Positions 43,071-52,176 of a DNA stretch of 64,000 bases are shown piece by piece. How positions within the stretch are numbered: position 1 is the first letter of the stretch; the number at the start of each line of letters is the position of its first letter. Both the position numbers and the translations under genes were made by a program. A model generated the notes under the pieces. That model made no database searches and had not been told where the DNA came from. It was given only the letters and a program-made list of their open reading frames with translations. Origin of the DNA: Candidatus Pyrohabitans jungbluthii (GTDB taxonomy: Archaea; Hydrothermarchaeota; Hydrothermarchaeia; Hydrothermarchaeales; BMS3B); NCBI GenBank assembly GCA_002010065.2, contig MTMD02000008.1, positions 62,001 through 126,000 on the forward strand, written 5' to 3'.

Positions 43071-44273
43071 ATGAAGATAGACATAATCTACCTCGCGCTA
43101 CAGAATATCAAGAAAAGGAAGTTCCGCACCATTGGCGTGGTCATAGCTATAGCCATAGCCTCGGCTACGCTCTTCTCCTCGATTATACTAATGAAGAGCA
43201 TGTCCTCCTCCCTCGAGCTGGGCATAGCTCAGCTTGGCGCAGACATAATGGTGGTGCCTCGCGAGGCAGAAGAGCCATTGAGCGCCATCCTTCTGGGCAG
43301 CGCCCCCTCGAAGCACTACCTGAGTAGGAAGTACGAGGAGCGCATCGCAGGCATAGAGGGAGTGGAGAAAGTTGCGCCTCTCGTATTTCTTGAAACCTCA
43401 GAGCAGGGGTGCTGCTTCAAGCCGGGCATTTTTATCATTGGCTTCGACCCTGAGAAGGACTTCATAGTAAAGCCATGGGTGGAGAAGCAGCTTGGCAGCC
43501 TAGCTGCCTTTGAGACTATCGCTGGCTCAGGTTATGACTGGATGCCGGGCTTCAAGGTCTACCTGTACGGCTTCCCCTTCACCATAGCTGCGAAGATGCC
43601 AAGCACCGGCGTAGCCTACTTTGATAAAGGTATCTTCATGCCTCTCGACAGGCTCTACTGGTTGGCGAAGCGCTCTCGAGAGTATGAGGACATCGCCGAT
43701 CTCACGTTGCGCTCTGGGCAAGTGTCTGCGATTATGATACAGGTTGCCCCAGGGGAGGAGGCGGAGCGCATCGCAAAGGCAATTGAGTTCTACTTCCCAG
43801 AGCTTAAGGCAGTGGTTGCTCAAAAAGCTCTGGGCAACGTAAAGAAGCAGATGCTAATGCTGCTGCGCAGCCTCTTTGCCCTAAGCGCCTTTACCTGGCT
43901 AACAGCCGTGATTCTTGTCTCTGTAATACTCTCAATGAGCGTCAATGAGCGCCGCCGGGAATTTGGAATCCTGCGCGCCCTGGGAGCGACAAAGCGGTTC
44001 ATCTTCGGGGAGGTTATCGCAGAGGCTTACATCCTCGCCACCCTTGGAAGCGTGCTCGGCATGCTCGCGGGCTACGCCTTTCTCACAGGCTTCCAAGACT
44101 TCGTCATAAACTACCTGAACATGCCTTACCTCATACCCAACAAGTTCTATGTTGCTCTCATAAGTCTTGTAATAATCGACGTTTCCCTCTTGCTGAGCAC
44201 CGTAGCCAGCTTTTACCCCGCCTACAGAAGCGCAGAGCTTGAGCCCTACGAAGCTATAAGGTCGGGTGAGTAG
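43071..44273 (+). CDS. FtsX/MacB-like ABC permease (second system)
   Basis: 400 residues of the same layout as the permease at 40967: N-terminal helix (TIGVVIAIAIASATLF), large outer domain with EQGCCFKPG, and three C-terminal helices with RREFGILRALGATKRFIFGE and a final YPAYRSAELEPYEAIRSGE. It is followed directly by its ATPase gene. It is divergent from the NosL operon, with a 177-base region holding promoters for both. The two permeases are paralogues by layout but clearly diverged in sequence. Confidence 0.92.
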   Translation: MKIDIIYLALQNIKKRKFRTIGVVIAIAIASATLFSSIILMKSMSSSLELGIAQLGADIMVVPREAEEPLSAILLGSAPSKHYLSRKYEERIAGIEGVEKVAPLVFLETSEQGCCFKPGIFIIGFDPEKDFIVKPWVEKQLGSLAAFETIAGSGYDWMPGFKVYLYGFPFTIAAKMPSTGVAYFDKGIFMPLDRLYWLAKRSREYEDIADLTLRSGQVSAIMIQVAPGEEAERIAKAIEFYFPELKAVVAQKALGNVKKQMLMLLRSLFALSAFTWLTAVILVSVILSMSVNERRREFGILRALGATKRFIFGEVIAEAYILATLGSVLGMLAGYAFLTGFQDFVINYLNMPYLIPNKFYVALISLVIIDVSLLLSTVASFYPAYRSAELEPYEAIRSGE

Positions 44274-44957
44274 ATGCTCATTGAAACGCAGAACCTAACA
44301 AAGGTATACAGGCTGAAGGAGTATGAGGTTGAAGCGGTTCGCGATGTGAATCTCGCCGTAGCTGAAGGTGAGTTTATCTCAATAGTGGGGCACTCGGGCA
44401 GCGGAAAAACAACACTTTTATCCCTCATTGGTGGGCTCACAAAGCCAACCTATGGTAGGGTTCTCATCGACGGCATAGATATATGGAGCCTGAGCGATGA
44501 GGAGCTTTCACGCATGAGGAATAGAAAGATAGGGTTCATGTTCCAGTTCTCAAGCCTAATACCCACCCTCACGGTGAGGGACAACATGCTCTTACCTGCG
44601 GCGCTCTCTGGAAAGGTGGGAAGCGCTGAAATGAAGCGAGCGCGGGAACTTCTGGAGCTTGTGGGTCTGGCAGATAAGATAAACGCTTACCCCACGCAGC
44701 TCTCCGGCGGCCAGCAGCGGCGAGTTGCAATTGCCAGAGCATTCATGAACAGCCCGAAGATTATCCTCGCCGACGAGCCCACTGGCGACCTAGACGAGAA
44801 GTCAGAGATGCATGTAATGAAGCTGCTCAAAGCTATGAATGAAGTTGAGGGAACAACCATAATCCTCGTTACACACAGCCGCGAGCTTGCAGCGCAGACG
44901 CAGCGCAGGCTTGTGATGAAAAACGGGCGACTTTTTGAAAAAAAGAATTTTCTATAG
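44274..44957 (+). CDS. ABC transporter ATPase (second system)
   Basis: 227 residues: Walker [10 protein letters not shown], signature LSGGQQRR, Walker [13 protein letters not shown], switch His in LVTHSRE. Same LolD/MacB class as the ATPase at 40286. The ATG begins directly after the stop of the permease gene, so the pair is a unit. No substrate-binding lipoprotein is encoded with it; it may share NosL and the small Cys-rich protein with the facing operon (inference). Confidence 0.95.
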   Translation: MLIETQNLTKVYRLKEYEVEAVRDVNLAVAEGEFISIVGHSGSGKTTLLSLIGGLTKPTYGRVLIDGIDIWSLSDEELSRMRNRKIGFMFQFSSLIPTLTVRDNMLLPAALSGKVGSAEMKRARELLELVGLADKINAYPTQLSGGQQRRVAIARAFMNSPKIILADEPTGDLDEKSEMHVMKLLKAMNEVEGTTIILVTHSRELAAQTQRRLVMKNGRLFEKKNFL

Positions 44958-45064
44958 TATAAAAAGGATTTTAGTAAGCCCGAGATTATTTATAACGCTC
45001 TTTTTATAATAATTTCGAAAACTCTTAAAGTGGTTATCAGAATAATAAAAAAAGGTGCTGTAAG

Positions 45065-45988
45065 GTGAAGCTCAGGCTGGATTATCTTGAGACTTTTAAG
45101 GAGGTTGTTGAAGAGGGAAGCTTTCTCGGCGCCTCGAAAGCGCTGGGTATGAGTGTGAGCACAATAAGCCTGCATATCGATGCTGTGGAGAAGTTTTTTG
45201 AGGCAAGGCTTCTTGAGCGCAACGTCAGCGGGGTAAAGCTCACAAGAGAGGGGGAGATTGCCTACAACGGCATAAAGGAGCTTTTCACACTCCTTGAAAA
45301 GACAAAGAAGGGGATAAAGAACCTGAGCACCAAGATTGTAAACATAGGCATAGGCTGCGTGGGAGTGCCCATAATCGCGGAGATTCAGATGGGTTACAAG
45401 GAGGTTCGTCCTGACGTAGACGTCAGGGTGAAGCTCACCGGAGAGTACACGTGCTTAGAGCTGCTGGAGCATGGCGAGGTCAGCATTGTGCTCGCTGGTT
45501 ATCCGACGCCGCTCAAGCTGGGCGACGGCTACCGCGTTGAGGAGATAGGCTACGACCGCTTTGTTTTAATAGTGCCTCCCAACCACGAGCTGGCGAAGAA
45601 GAAAGAGGTCACCGTGGAGGATGTGCTCTCATATCCCATGGTTACCCTGAACAAGGGGTACAGCAGCACCGCCATTGAGGATACCCTGCGAGAACTCAGG
45701 AACGTAGAGAAGGAGCAGAAGATTGAGTGCAGCGTGAACGACATCTTTTCTCAAATTTACGGCGTCTCCTCAGGGCTGGGCACGGCAATCGCAAGTTACG
45801 TGCTTTCAAAGCGCTACGAGGAAGGGGGTCTGGTGGTAATTAAGGAGATAAAAGACTTTACCGATGAAAGACCAATATATGCGATAACCACAGATAAAGC
45901 GCTTGAAAATCCAGTTATAGCAGATTTCTACACCTACCTTGTTGAGAAGGGAACTGAACTTCTTGAAAAGTACAAGGTGGTTAAATGA
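45065..45988 (+). CDS. LysR-family transcriptional regulator
   Basis: 307 residues. The N-terminal winged helix (YLETFKEVVEEGSFLGASKALGMSVSTISLHID) is followed by a two-lobed substrate-binding domain (IGIGCVGVPIIAEIQMGYKEV, LIVPPNHELAKKKEVTVEDV). Starts at GTG 45065, eight bases after AAGGTG. It overlaps the next gene by ATGA and heads a cluster of sulfur-trafficking genes, so a sulfur compound is a plausible inducer (inference). LysR proteins are uncommon but known in euryarchaea. Confidence 0.92.
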   Translation: MKLRLDYLETFKEVVEEGSFLGASKALGMSVSTISLHIDAVEKFFEARLLERNVSGVKLTREGEIAYNGIKELFTLLEKTKKGIKNLSTKIVNIGIGCVGVPIIAEIQMGYKEVRPDVDVRVKLTGEYTCLELLEHGEVSIVLAGYPTPLKLGDGYRVEEIGYDRFVLIVPPNHELAKKKEVTVEDVLSYPMVTLNKGYSSTAIEDTLRELRNVEKEQKIECSVNDIFSQIYGVSSGLGTAIASYVLSKRYEEGGLVVIKEIKDFTDERPIYAITTDKALENPVIADFYTYLVEKGTELLEKYKVVK

Positions 45989-46512
45989 AGGAGAACACAA
46001 AAAAGTACATCCCCTACATCTGGCTGGACGACGAAACGGGGCATCCCCTGATGATGAACGAGAGGTGTACAATAATCTTTAGCGAGACCCTCAGTACGCT
46101 GAGGCTTAGCCTCTACAAAATAATCGGCGAGGGCTCAGAGATGCTTCTCCGCCTGATAGGCAGAGATATGGGGAAGAAGTATGCGCAGCTTGTTCTAAAG
46201 CAGTACCCAGAGTTGAACGAGGTAAGCAAGCACACGCAGATTTACGAGCTATGCTCAATAATACTCAGAAATACAGGCTTTGGGAAGATAAAGATTCTCG
46301 AGCTCGACGTGACCAAGCCAGAGATGAGGGCGATAATCAAGGACGCACCTTCTGGGCTGGGAATCAAGTCTCTCCCTCCCATCTATAACCTCGAAGCAGG
46401 GATGCTGTGCGGCATCCTGGAGGAGATCTTCGATAGGGAGATGGTAGTCTCAGGCTACAGGTTCAATGAAAGCGAGGATAATTATGAGTTAACAATAACG
46501 AAGGTGGAGTGA
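45985..46512 (+). CDS. V4R-like small-ligand-binding protein
   Basis: 175 residues. The second half (PPIYNLEAGMLCGILEEIFDREMVVSGYRFNESEDNYELTITKVE, read in parts) has the shape of the V4R/4-vinyl-reductase fold, with conserved helices before it (LRLSLYKIIGEGSEMLLRLIGRDMGKK). V4R proteins bind small molecules or metals. It lies between, and is coupled to, the LysR gene and tusA, suggesting a sensor or carrier in the same pathway. Confidence 0.6.
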   Translation: MKENTKKYIPYIWLDDETGHPLMMNERCTIIFSETLSTLRLSLYKIIGEGSEMLLRLIGRDMGKKYAQLVLKQYPELNEVSKHTQIYELCSIILRNTGFGKIKILELDVTKPEMRAIIKDAPSGLGIKSLPPIYNLEAGMLCGILEEIFDREMVVSGYRFNESEDNYELTITKVE

Positions 46513-46734
46513 ATGCGGGTGTTGGACGTTAGAGGTGAGATATGCCCCGTTCCCCTCGTGCGCTGCGTGAATGAAATAAAGAACATGAAGCCCGGAGAGG
46601 TGCTGAAGGTTATCTCAGATCACCCCCCCGCGAAGAAGAGCATACCAATGGAGATGGAGGCACAGGGACACGAGTACACCATTGAGGAAGACGGCGCTGA
46701 GTTTACAATAACCATAGTCGTCAAGGGTAAGTAG
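46513..46734 (+). CDS. tusA: TusA-family sulfur carrier
   Basis: 73 residues with the sulfur-accepting CPVP motif near the N-terminus (VRGEICPVPLVRCVNEI) and the TusA fold (PGEVLKVISDHPPAKKSIPMEMEAQGHEY). It begins directly after the previous stop and is followed after one base by a YeeE/YedE gene. TusA passes persulfide sulfur between enzymes; with YeeE it forms the thiosulfate/sulfur import pair known from bacteria. Confidence 0.93.
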   Translation: MRVLDVRGEICPVPLVRCVNEIKNMKPGEVLKVISDHPPAKKSIPMEMEAQGHEYTIEEDGAEFTITIVVKGK

Positions 46735-46735
46735 T

Positions 46736-47206
46736 ATGCGCTACCTTTCCCCTACAACAGCAGCGATTCTTCTTGCCCTGCTGAACCTCTCGCTGTACAT
46801 TACCCTCGACAGACCCTGGAGTATAACCACCGGCGAGAGCCATTTTGTTGCCTATGTGGAAAACCTATTTTTTCCAGAGCACGTGGCTAACAATGCCTAC
46901 TTCCAGCGGTATATACCTGAGCTCAACTGGCGGGTGTATCTGAACTTCGGGATAATCTTCGGCGCTTTTATTGGTGCATACCTTGGAGGCGACTTTAAGG
47001 TGCGCATCCCCAGGGTTAAGATGCGCTTTCTTCAGGTTTTCATAGGCGGGCTACTTATGGGTTATGGTGCTCGCCTCGCCATAGGGTGCAACATTGGTCA
47101 CATAATGTCTGGCGTACCTCAGCTGGCCATCTCCAGCATAATCGCCTTCATAGCAATAGCTGCCGGTGCTTACATCGGCGGGAAGATTCTAATGCGGGTG
47201 GTGTGA
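46736..47206 (+). CDS. YeeE/YedE sulfur transporter, half 1
   Basis: 156 residues with about four helices and the transporter signature MGYGARLAIGCNIGHIMSGVPQLA, whose cysteine is the conserved thiosulfate-relay residue in TsuA. In many bacteria both halves are one protein; here they are two adjacent genes (stop at 47204-47206, next ATG at 47207). An extracellular segment (~25-65) separates the first helix from the rest. Confidence 0.88.
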   Translation: MRYLSPTTAAILLALLNLSLYITLDRPWSITTGESHFVAYVENLFFPEHVANNAYFQRYIPELNWRVYLNFGIIFGAFIGAYLGGDFKVRIPRVKMRFLQVFIGGLLMGYGARLAIGCNIGHIMSGVPQLAISSIIAFIAIAAGAYIGGKILMRVV

Positions 47207-47737
47207 ATGGACGCTCTATTGGGATTCCTCTTCGGCGTTGCAATAGGCTTTGTGCTTGAGCGCGGACAATTTTGCATGGCCTCCGCCTTTAGAGATTTCT
47301 TCCTATTCCGCCACACCCATATTCTACGCGCTGTGATGCTCTATCTTGCTCTGCTTACCCCAGCCTTCTTCCTGTTTCACAGCGCAGGCTTGATTGAGAC
47401 CTACCCTTACATAAAGGATGCAGGGTTATTCACCGCCGTGGGTGGAGTAATCTTCGGCATAGGCATGGTGCTTGCCGGAGGCTGTGCCTCTGGCACACTT
47501 TATAGAATAGGCGAAGGTTACGTCACCTCGCTCGTGGCACTTGTGGGAATGCTTATTGGTATTGGCGCCTTTGGTGAGAGTTACTCCTGGGTAAAAGAGG
47601 TTTTAATTGACACCACGAGCATGGGTAAGCTGACGCTTGCCGAGGTTGCAGGTATTTCGCAGAGCGTAGCTGTACTCTTTGGTACTGCTAGTTTTGCAGC
47701 GCTTTATCTGTGGATGAAGAGGAATTTTAAAAATTAA
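47207..47737 (+). CDS. YeeE/YedE sulfur transporter, half 2
   Basis: 176 residues with about five helices. Conserved stretches are LERGQFCMASAFRDFFLFR (early cysteine) and GIGMVLAGGCASGTLYRIGEGY (central cysteine), matching the second half of YeeE. Together with half 1 and TusA it should import thiosulfate or reduced sulfur and hand it to TusA. Confidence 0.88.
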   Translation: MDALLGFLFGVAIGFVLERGQFCMASAFRDFFLFRHTHILRAVMLYLALLTPAFFLFHSAGLIETYPYIKDAGLFTAVGGVIFGIGMVLAGGCASGTLYRIGEGYVTSLVALVGMLIGIGAFGESYSWVKEVLIDTTSMGKLTLAEVAGISQSVAVLFGTASFAALYLWMKRNFKN

Positions 47738-47936
47738 CAAAAGGCACTGTCTCCCCGCTCAACGGTGATTTCGAATTTAGTGTAAGGGCTCTCACTCTAT
47801 TTTCGTTATTACTGTAAAAGCTTTCGAAAAATTTAAATACATGTTCCTATACCTAATAAATCAAAATGTTTAATGTAAAACCTGCATGACATCATAGGCA
47901 TTAAAAAATAATTTAACAAAAGAGGAGGTGAAAGTG

Positions 47937-47981
47937 TTGGAAACCTGCCAACCCGCTAAAATAAGGAGGTGGAGGGCATGA
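47937..47981 (+). CDS. Possible 14-residue leader peptide before the rhodanese
   Basis: GAGGAGGTGA is followed by a TTG at 47937 that opens a 14-codon frame (METCQPAKIRRWRA) whose TGA overlaps the rhodanese ATG as ATGA at 47978-47981. The rhodanese SD (GGAGGTG) lies inside it. Two strong ribosome sites in series suggest translational coupling. A GTG at 47934 is too close to the SD. Confidence 0.35.
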   Translation: METCQPAKIRRWRA

Positions 47982-49138
47982 ACAAAGGTTTACTGGCGCT
48001 GCTTGTAGGCGTGCTGTTTTTTGCCAGTGCCTCGCTGGTAAGTGCAGCAGAGTATCCCGGCCCACTGGTTTCCATGGACTGGGTTGAGGAGCACCTGGAC
48101 ACCATAAAGAACCCTGACCAGACAGAGATTCGCCTTGTCGAGGTGAGCAAGTCTGGTTATGATAAGGGGCACATCCCCGGAGCGGTGCACATCAAGTGGG
48201 GAAGTGAGGTATTTGGTCCCGGAACAGACCACATGCTTCCTGATTATGCAGCGATGTCTGCAGTGATGAAGAAACTCGGAGTTACCCCGGACACCCACAT
48301 AGTTATATACGCCGACAAGCTTGACCAGGCAACCCGCTTCTACTGGACGCTCAAGTACTGGAATGTGGAAAAGATAAGCATAATGAACGGCGAGAAGAAG
48401 GAGTGGAAGGAAGAAGGTCGCCCCATGACCACAGAGGTGCCGGATGTTAAGCCACTCGACTACCCGCTCAAGTATCCACCCAACTCAAAGGTAAACGCAC
48501 TGCTTCACCCCGACGTCATGGAGGGTCTTGCAACTGGAAAAGTACTCTTCGTAGATGCCAGACCCGCCGCCTACTTCGAGGGCAAGAAGTTCTCCCTCAG
48601 CAAGTGGGTGAGAAGCGGTCACATACCTGGTGCAGTTAACGTAGCCTCCCCGGAAGAGGTCGTGAAGGATGGCAAGATACTGCCCATCGAAGAGCTCAAG
48701 AAGATTTACGAGAGTAAGGGAGTGACCCCCGACAAGAACATCATAGTGTACTGCAACACTGGCGTCAGGTCTTCGCTGGCATGGTTCATACTCCACGAGC
48801 TTCTGGGGTATCCAAATGTCAAAAACTACGACGGCTCTATGAGAGAGTATGCCAACAGCTTCTACCTGCCGATGGAGCCTGACTCCTTCAATGTGTACAA
48901 GGACTTCCCCAAGGTCCCAATGCAGGAAGTTAAGGACATAGCCACAGAAGCAAAAAGCGCAGCAGACAGCAACGCTGCAAAGATCGCCGAGCTGGAGAAG
49001 CAGCTTGCAGAGACAAGACAGATAGCTGAGGCAGCAAAAGCCGAAGGTAAGGGCTTGTGCGGACCCACAAGCGTCGCACTACTCGCTGCGCTTCCGCTCG
49101 CAGGGTATGCCCTGCGCAGGAGGTACATGAAGAACTAA
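47978..49138 (+). CDS. Exported double rhodanese with CGP-type C-terminal anchor
   Basis: 386 residues from ATG 47978, six bases after GGAGGTG. Signal peptide (~1-24), then two rhodanese domains. The first lacks the active cysteine (IYADKLDQATRF), while the second has it (VYCNTGVRSS). A coiled stretch (~315-350) leads to CGPTSVALLAALPLAGYALRRRYMKN, which resembles the CGP-CTERM sorting/anchor signal described in Thermococcales: a Cys-Gly-Pro, a helix and a basic end. It would act on thiosulfate or persulfide outside the membrane, feeding the YeeE/TusA genes upstream. Confidence 0.88.
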   Translation: MNKGLLALLVGVLFFASASLVSAAEYPGPLVSMDWVEEHLDTIKNPDQTEIRLVEVSKSGYDKGHIPGAVHIKWGSEVFGPGTDHMLPDYAAMSAVMKKLGVTPDTHIVIYADKLDQATRFYWTLKYWNVEKISIMNGEKKEWKEEGRPMTTEVPDVKPLDYPLKYPPNSKVNALLHPDVMEGLATGKVLFVDARPAAYFEGKKFSLSKWVRSGHIPGAVNVASPEEVVKDGKILPIEELKKIYESKGVTPDKNIIVYCNTGVRSSLAWFILHELLGYPNVKNYDGSMREYANSFYLPMEPDSFNVYKDFPKVPMQEVKDIATEAKSAADSNAAKIAELEKQLAETRQIAEAAKAEGKGLCGPTSVALLAALPLAGYALRRRYMKN

Positions 49139-49351
49139 ACCCCTCCTCTCTTTCTTTTTTATTGTTAGGTTGCTCCATTATGGTTAAAACAATGAGGAAG
49201 ATATTGTGCGTTTTCTTTTAACCATGATGAAGATGCTTCCTACGCCGCTTTGGATTAACCAAGTAAAGAGGTGTAGGAGGCTGACGTTAGCCTCAGGCTC
49301 TTTGATGAGAATCAATGTGAAAAGAAATATTGACCGGAGGTAGCCTGAAAG

Positions 49352-50758
49352 TTGAATGGAAAATTTGGAACCGCCGTGCTGGGCGCTGGCTTGGCTGGCC
49401 TAGCGTCGGCGTATACCCTGGCAAAAGCAAAGAAACGCGTGGTTGTAGTTGAGAAAGACTCTCAGGTGGGCGGACTTTCGCGTACAGTGGTGCATAACGG
49501 CTTTCGCTTTGATCTCGGTGGGCACCGCTTTTTCACAAAGAACCCCGAGATTGAAGAACTGGTGAAAAACCTGCTCAGCGATGAGCTGGTTGTGGCGAGA
49601 AGAAGCAGTAAGATTTTTATGCGGGGAAAGTACTTCGATTACCCCCTTAAGCCTTTCAACGCCCTTTTAGGACTTGGAATGAGAGAGAGCGCAAAGATAG
49701 TTATAGACTATTCCCTGGAGAGGCTGCGCTCGAGAAAAAGCATAATATCCCTAGAGGACTGGGTAGTGGCAAACTTCGGCAGGGAGCTTTTTAATATCTT
49801 CTTTAAAGAGTACAGCGAGAAGGTGTGGGGAATAAGCTGCGACAGGATCAGTGCTGAGTGGGTGGCACAGAGAATTCGCGGGCTCTCGCTCGGTGTAGCA
49901 CTTAAGGATGCGTTGCTTAGAATTAACCACCGCAAGCCAGCGACGTTGATTAGGGAGTTTCTTTACTCGGCGAAGGGCATCGGGAGGCTGGCTGAAAGGC
50001 TCAGGGAAGAAGTGGCACCAAACCCTGTGCTTCTCGGATGCAGGGTGAAGAGGGTAGACCATGCCCGAGGAAGAATTCTCAATATTACTGCGCAGAACTG
50101 CGATAGCGAAATCACCATTGAGGCTTCCAACTATATCTCCAGCATCCCCATCACCAGCCTGGTTAAAATGCTTTCACCTGAACCGCCTGAGGAGGTGCTC
50201 CAAGCCGCTTCCAAGCTCAGGTTCAGGGATACGGTAATAGTTGCGATTATGGTGAATAAGCCCAGGGTAACCTCGCTGAGCTGGATATACATCCCTGAGA
50301 AGAAGATACCCTTTGGCAGGATACACGAGCCCAACAACTGGAGCGAGGCGATGTCTCCCAGGGGTAAGACTTCGCTCGTGACCGAGTACTTCTGCTTCTC
50401 CGGTGAAAAGCTGTGGAACATGAGCGACGAGGAGCTTGCCCAGGTTACTGTAGAGCACCTGGAAGAGCTTGGGTTCATAAAAGAGAAAGATGTGATAGAC
50501 TCTCGCGTGGTGCGCGTGCGCAACGCCTACCCCCTGCTGGAGGTGGGCTACCGTAGGCACTATGAAATGATACTGGACTACCTCTCAGGCTTTGAGAACC
50601 TGCAGCTGGTTGGCAGAACAGGGATGTTCCGCTACCACAACATGGACCATGCCATGGAAACAGGGATAAAGGCAGCAAGAAACATTCTGGGAGAGAAGCA
50701 TGACCTGCTCACAGTGAACTGCGCCACTGAGTACATAGAGGAGGTACACCCGCGGTGA
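49352..50758 (+). CDS. FAD-dependent oxidoreductase, UDP-galactopyranose-mutase-like
   Basis: 468 residues. The FAD-binding start is VLGAGLAGLASAYTLAKA with the acidic strand end VVVVEKDSQVGGLSRT. FDLGGHRFFTKNPEIEELV and a C-terminal GRTGMFRYHNMDHAMETG are typical of NAD(P)-binding proteins related to UDP-galactopyranose mutase and protoporphyrinogen oxidase. Sugar-nucleotide chemistry is plausible but unproven. Starts at TTG 49352, about nine bases after GGAGGT. It overlaps the radical SAM gene by four bases. Confidence 0.8.
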   Translation: MNGKFGTAVLGAGLAGLASAYTLAKAKKRVVVVEKDSQVGGLSRTVVHNGFRFDLGGHRFFTKNPEIEELVKNLLSDELVVARRSSKIFMRGKYFDYPLKPFNALLGLGMRESAKIVIDYSLERLRSRKSIISLEDWVVANFGRELFNIFFKEYSEKVWGISCDRISAEWVAQRIRGLSLGVALKDALLRINHRKPATLIREFLYSAKGIGRLAERLREEVAPNPVLLGCRVKRVDHARGRILNITAQNCDSEITIEASNYISSIPITSLVKMLSPEPPEEVLQAASKLRFRDTVIVAIMVNKPRVTSLSWIYIPEKKIPFGRIHEPNNWSEAMSPRGKTSLVTEYFCFSGEKLWNMSDEELAQVTVEHLEELGFIKEKDVIDSRVVRVRNAYPLLEVGYRRHYEMILDYLSGFENLQLVGRTGMFRYHNMDHAMETGIKAARNILGEKHDLLTVNCATEYIEEVHPR

Positions 50759-52176
50759 GGGCGGCGCTGATAATGCCCTCCTGGTTGCCCGAAGACATCT
50801 TCCCCACAAAAACCGCCAAAGCTCAGGTGAACTACTGGCAACCCCTGGGTTTGCTATACCTCGCTGCCTCCCTCCGCGAGGCGGGGCATGAAGTGAAGTT
50901 TTTTGATGGCTCCTTCCTGAACCATGATGAGGTTATACAACGCGTTAAGGAGTTTTACCCCGACTTTGTGGGGATATATGCAAACACCCCACTCTGGAAA
51001 AAGGCAGTTAAGACCGCGGAGGATGTTAAGAAGATAACCGATGCCTTCACCTGCGCAGGCGGCCCTTACCCATCGGCAATGCAGGAGAAGGCACTGGCAG
51101 ATGCTCCTGCTCTAGACGCCATCGTAGTTGGGGAAGGTGAGCTTACCCTCTGCGAGGCTCTGGAAAGGCTGGAGAAGGGCAGGAGTTTGGTGGACGTAAA
51201 GGGGGTGATTTACAGAGAGAATGGAAGAATAATCAAGAATCCTCCACGACCACCAATTGAAAACCTGGACGCGCTGCCATTCCCTGCAAGAGACCTGCTG
51301 GAGGACAAGAACCTGTACGTACCCCCTGCGGGCACCTACCGGCGAAAGCCAGTGGCGATAGTCATGACTTCTCGCGGTTGTAATGCTCGCTGCATATACT
51401 GCTACCAGCTCACCGGCGAGCGAAGGATACGCTACAGAAGTGTTGAGAATGTGCTCGAGGAGATTGAGCTTTGCCTGGAGCAGGGATACCGCGAGATACG
51501 CTTCCTGGACGACACCTTCGCTGGCGATTACTCTCGCGCCATGAAGATAGCTGAGGAAATTAAGCGCAGGGGTCTGGACTTCACATGGTTCGTTTCAGCA
51601 CGTGTTAATCAGGTGGATAAAAAGCTGCTCAGGGCTTTTCGAAGGGCGGGCTGCTGGGCAATATTCTTCGGCGCAGAGAGCGGGGTGCAGAAGAACCTCA
51701 ATGCCTTGAAGAAAGGCATAACCTTGGAGCAAACGAGGCGTGCTGTGAAGGCTGCGAAGAAGGCTGGACTTAGAGTTGTTACTGCCTTCATCTTCGGGAT
51801 ACCCGGCGAGACCTACGAGGAGGCATTGAAAACAATAGACTTTGCGATTGAGCTTGACCCTGACTTTGTGAACTTCCACACGCTTACGCCCTTCCCTGGA
51901 ACTGAGCTTTACGACCGTGTCTCTGAGCTGGGGCAGATGTCTCCGCGATGGGAGGACTTCACCTTTGAAGGCGCCGCCTTTATCCCCCACACAATGACGA
52001 AGGAGCAGATTGAAGAGCTCCGCAGGATGGCATTTAAGCGCTTCTATTCCAGACCGCGCTACATCCTCAGGAGACTCCTCGGAATACGCACTCTGGACGA
52101 TTTGAAGCTTGTAACCCGAGGTTTGAGGAGCCTCTTCTGGATTTGGGTCAGGAAGGATGTTTTTAAGGTGAAGTAG
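50755..52176 (+). CDS. B12-binding radical SAM enzyme
   Basis: 473 residues. N-terminal cobalamin-type Rossmann domain (~1-150: QPLGLLYLAASLREAGHEV, VVGEGELTLCEALE), then the radical SAM core with CNARCIYCYQ and GAESGVQKNLNALKKG. Members methylate unactivated carbons or rearrange lipids and hopanoids; the partner FAD oxidoreductase upstream (GTGA overlap) suggests joint action on a lipid or glycan. The DxHxxG B12 motif is absent, so whether B12 is bound base-off is unclear. Confidence 0.88.
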   Translation: MRAALIMPSWLPEDIFPTKTAKAQVNYWQPLGLLYLAASLREAGHEVKFFDGSFLNHDEVIQRVKEFYPDFVGIYANTPLWKKAVKTAEDVKKITDAFTCAGGPYPSAMQEKALADAPALDAIVVGEGELTLCEALERLEKGRSLVDVKGVIYRENGRIIKNPPRPPIENLDALPFPARDLLEDKNLYVPPAGTYRRKPVAIVMTSRGCNARCIYCYQLTGERRIRYRSVENVLEEIELCLEQGYREIRFLDDTFAGDYSRAMKIAEEIKRRGLDFTWFVSARVNQVDKKLLRAFRRAGCWAIFFGAESGVQKNLNALKKGITLEQTRRAVKAAKKAGLRVVTAFIFGIPGETYEEALKTIDFAIELDPDFVNFHTLTPFPGTELYDRVSELGQMSPRWEDFTFEGAAFIPHTMTKEQIEELRRMAFKRFYSRPRYILRRLLGIRTLDDLKLVTRGLRSLFWIWVRKDVFKVK

